Source: a bacterium (lineage in GTDB: Bacteria > Patescibacteriota > Patescibacteriia > Buchananbacterales > UBA6539). From it: a stretch of 5,145 bases of DNA. Position numbers and translations under genes: made by a program. Shown here in pieces: positions 4,219 through 5,145 of the stretch. Numbering within the stretch: the stretch's first letter is position 1; each line of letters opens with the position of its first letter. The stretch is taken from assembly GCA_023246815.1 (NCBI GenBank), contig JAHFHR010000056.1:1-5145 (forward strand), in the 5' to 3' direction. The notes under the pieces were generated by a model that had not been told where the DNA came from, ran no database searches, and saw nothing but the letters and a program-made list of their open reading frames with translations.

Positions 4219-5145
4219 ATGGCACACCACCATGTCGCCGATTTTTTCGGTGCTGAAATAAAAAAAACAAAAAATCTCGGCGCAGTATCAATACTACTGA
4301 CGATTGGCTTTATTATAGCCAATTTTTTTGTGCTTCCAGAGCCACTGCAGGCTCAACAAGACGACAACGTGTCTGAAATCAAGGAAGAAATTGAAAAAAA
4401 ACAGCAAGAAATTGATATTCTTCAAAAAGAAATAAGTGCGTATCAGTTACAAATTAAAGCGAAACAAGGGGAAGCAAAGGGATTGCAAAACCAAATTGCT
4501 ATTTTAGACAATGAACTTGCTCGGCTGAGCCTCGATATAGAAGCAACCGGAAAACGTATTGAACAAACAAATCTAGAAGTTCAAAGCCTCAACCTGCAGA
4601 TCCAGGAACTGGAGCAGGATTTAGAAAAGCAAAAAAAACGAATCGGGGAGTATTTGCGATTAATTTACCAGGCTGATCAGATCAGCTCATTAGAAATTCT
4701 ATTACTTAATAATTCATTCTCAGAATTTTACGACCAGATTAAATACACCGAGGATATCCATGCTGACTTGAAACAAAATGTTGATGCATTAAAAGTTACC
4801 AAGCAGGATATGGAAACACAGCGTGGCAATCTTGAACAAAAGTTGGTTGTTGAAAAAGAGCTCAAAAATACGCTCCAGGAACAACGAGACGCCCTCGAAG
4901 AAAAAACAATTGCTCAAGAATTACTACTAGTTCAAAACAAATTGACGGAACGACAGTATAAGAGCTATGCGTACCAGCTGCAATTGGAACAGCAACAAGC
5001 GAATGCCGATATCTCTGATCTACAACAAAATATCGCTAAAATCCTTGAAGATCGTGAAAAAGCCGAGCGTTTTGAAGACTTCGGACCAGCACAACTGGCC
5101 TGGCCGGTGAGTCCGCTGCGGGGCATTAGTGCTTTTTTCCATGAC
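4219..5145 (+). CDS. Exported coiled-coil M23-type peptidoglycan hydrolase, 3'-truncated
   Basis: The gene runs off the right edge after 309 codons without a stop. It resembles EnvC/PcsB/CwlO-type wall hydrolases or activators that act on peptidoglycan during division. Residues 1-18 are an unusually long polar start (MAHHHVADFF, then KKTK at 15-18). A hydrophobic segment follows (about 19-39), then LPEPLQA with a possible cleavage after A45. Residues 50-280 are Glu/Gln/Lys/Leu-rich heptads forming a long coiled coil. It is interrupted at 141-184 by EYLRLIYQADQISSLEILLL and NNSFSEFYDQI, a segment characteristic of PcsB/CwlO-like N-terminal domains. Residues 295-309 (WPVSPLRGISAFFHD) match the beginning of an M23/LytM peptidase domain. 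The zinc ligands lie beyond the window, so active enzyme versus activator cannot be decided. In the known family the coiled coil contacts FtsEX; whether it does here is inference. It has its own promoter inside the gltX end and no SD. Confidence 0.9.
   Translation, partial: MAHHHVADFFGAEIKKTKNLGAVSILLTIGFIIANFFVLPEPLQAQQDDNVSEIKEEIEKKQQEIDILQKEISAYQLQIKAKQGEAKGLQNQIAILDNELARLSLDIEATGKRIEQTNLEVQSLNLQIQELEQDLEKQKKRIGEYLRLIYQADQISSLEILLLNNSFSEFYDQIKYTEDIHADLKQNVDALKVTKQDMETQRGNLEQKLVVEKELKNTLQEQRDALEEKTIAQELLLVQNKLTERQYKSYAYQLQLEQQQANADISDLQQNIAKILEDREKAERFEDFGPAQLAWPVSPLRGISAFFHD

Overview
The window looks like chromosomal DNA from a bacterium of the Patescibacteria (Candidate Phyla Radiation). 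This is an inference. It rests on a secreted lysozyme-like protein with a tandem-repeat tail, a PcsB/CwlO-like coiled-coil M23 peptidase, a single-gene WecG/TagA/CpsF glycosyltransferase and a stand-alone LigB-like protein with a PHPP N-terminus. Compact spacing, frequent absence of Shine-Dalgarno (SD) sites and moderate GC fit too. TGA is used as a normal stop (end of the glycosyltransferase gene) and no reading frame contains an internal TGA, so this is not a TGA-recoding lineage. No RNA gene, insertion sequence, CRISPR array or phage module was seen.

Layout. Left edge, minus strand: the first 24 codons of a LigB/AmmeMemoRadiSam-type protein (1-74). Upstream of it on the same strand is a 451-residue exported protein with a lysozyme-like N-terminal region and four tandem repeats of about 57 residues (126-1481). 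A compact divergent promoter region (about 1487-1519) separates it from a plus-strand WecG/TagA/CpsF-family glycosyltransferase (1543-2289). Convergent to that is a 99-residue protein of unknown function (2375-2674, minus). It forms a self-contained unit with a good promoter, the only textbook SD in the window and an intrinsic terminator. Then come gltX, glutamyl-tRNA synthetase (2760-4193, plus), and a gene truncated by the window end that encodes an exported coiled-coil protein entering an M23 peptidase domain (4219-5145, plus). That last gene has no complete reading frame inside the window.

How the genes fit together. Three of the six genes point to the cell envelope: the lysozyme-like repeat protein, the glycosyltransferase and the M23-type hydrolase. 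gltX is housekeeping, and the LigB-like and 99-residue genes have no clear link to the others. The clearest theme is at the transcription starts. Both exported-protein genes carry the same extended -10 element (TGCTATAAT) placed 7-8 bases before the ATG, which predicts leaderless mRNAs. The divergent promoters of the repeat protein and the glycosyltransferase overlap physically in both their -10 and -35 hexamers, which predicts mutually exclusive polymerase binding. I see no clear novel multi-gene system. The best candidates for something undescribed are the orphan 99-residue gene and the leaderless, overlapping promoter arrangement of the wall genes.
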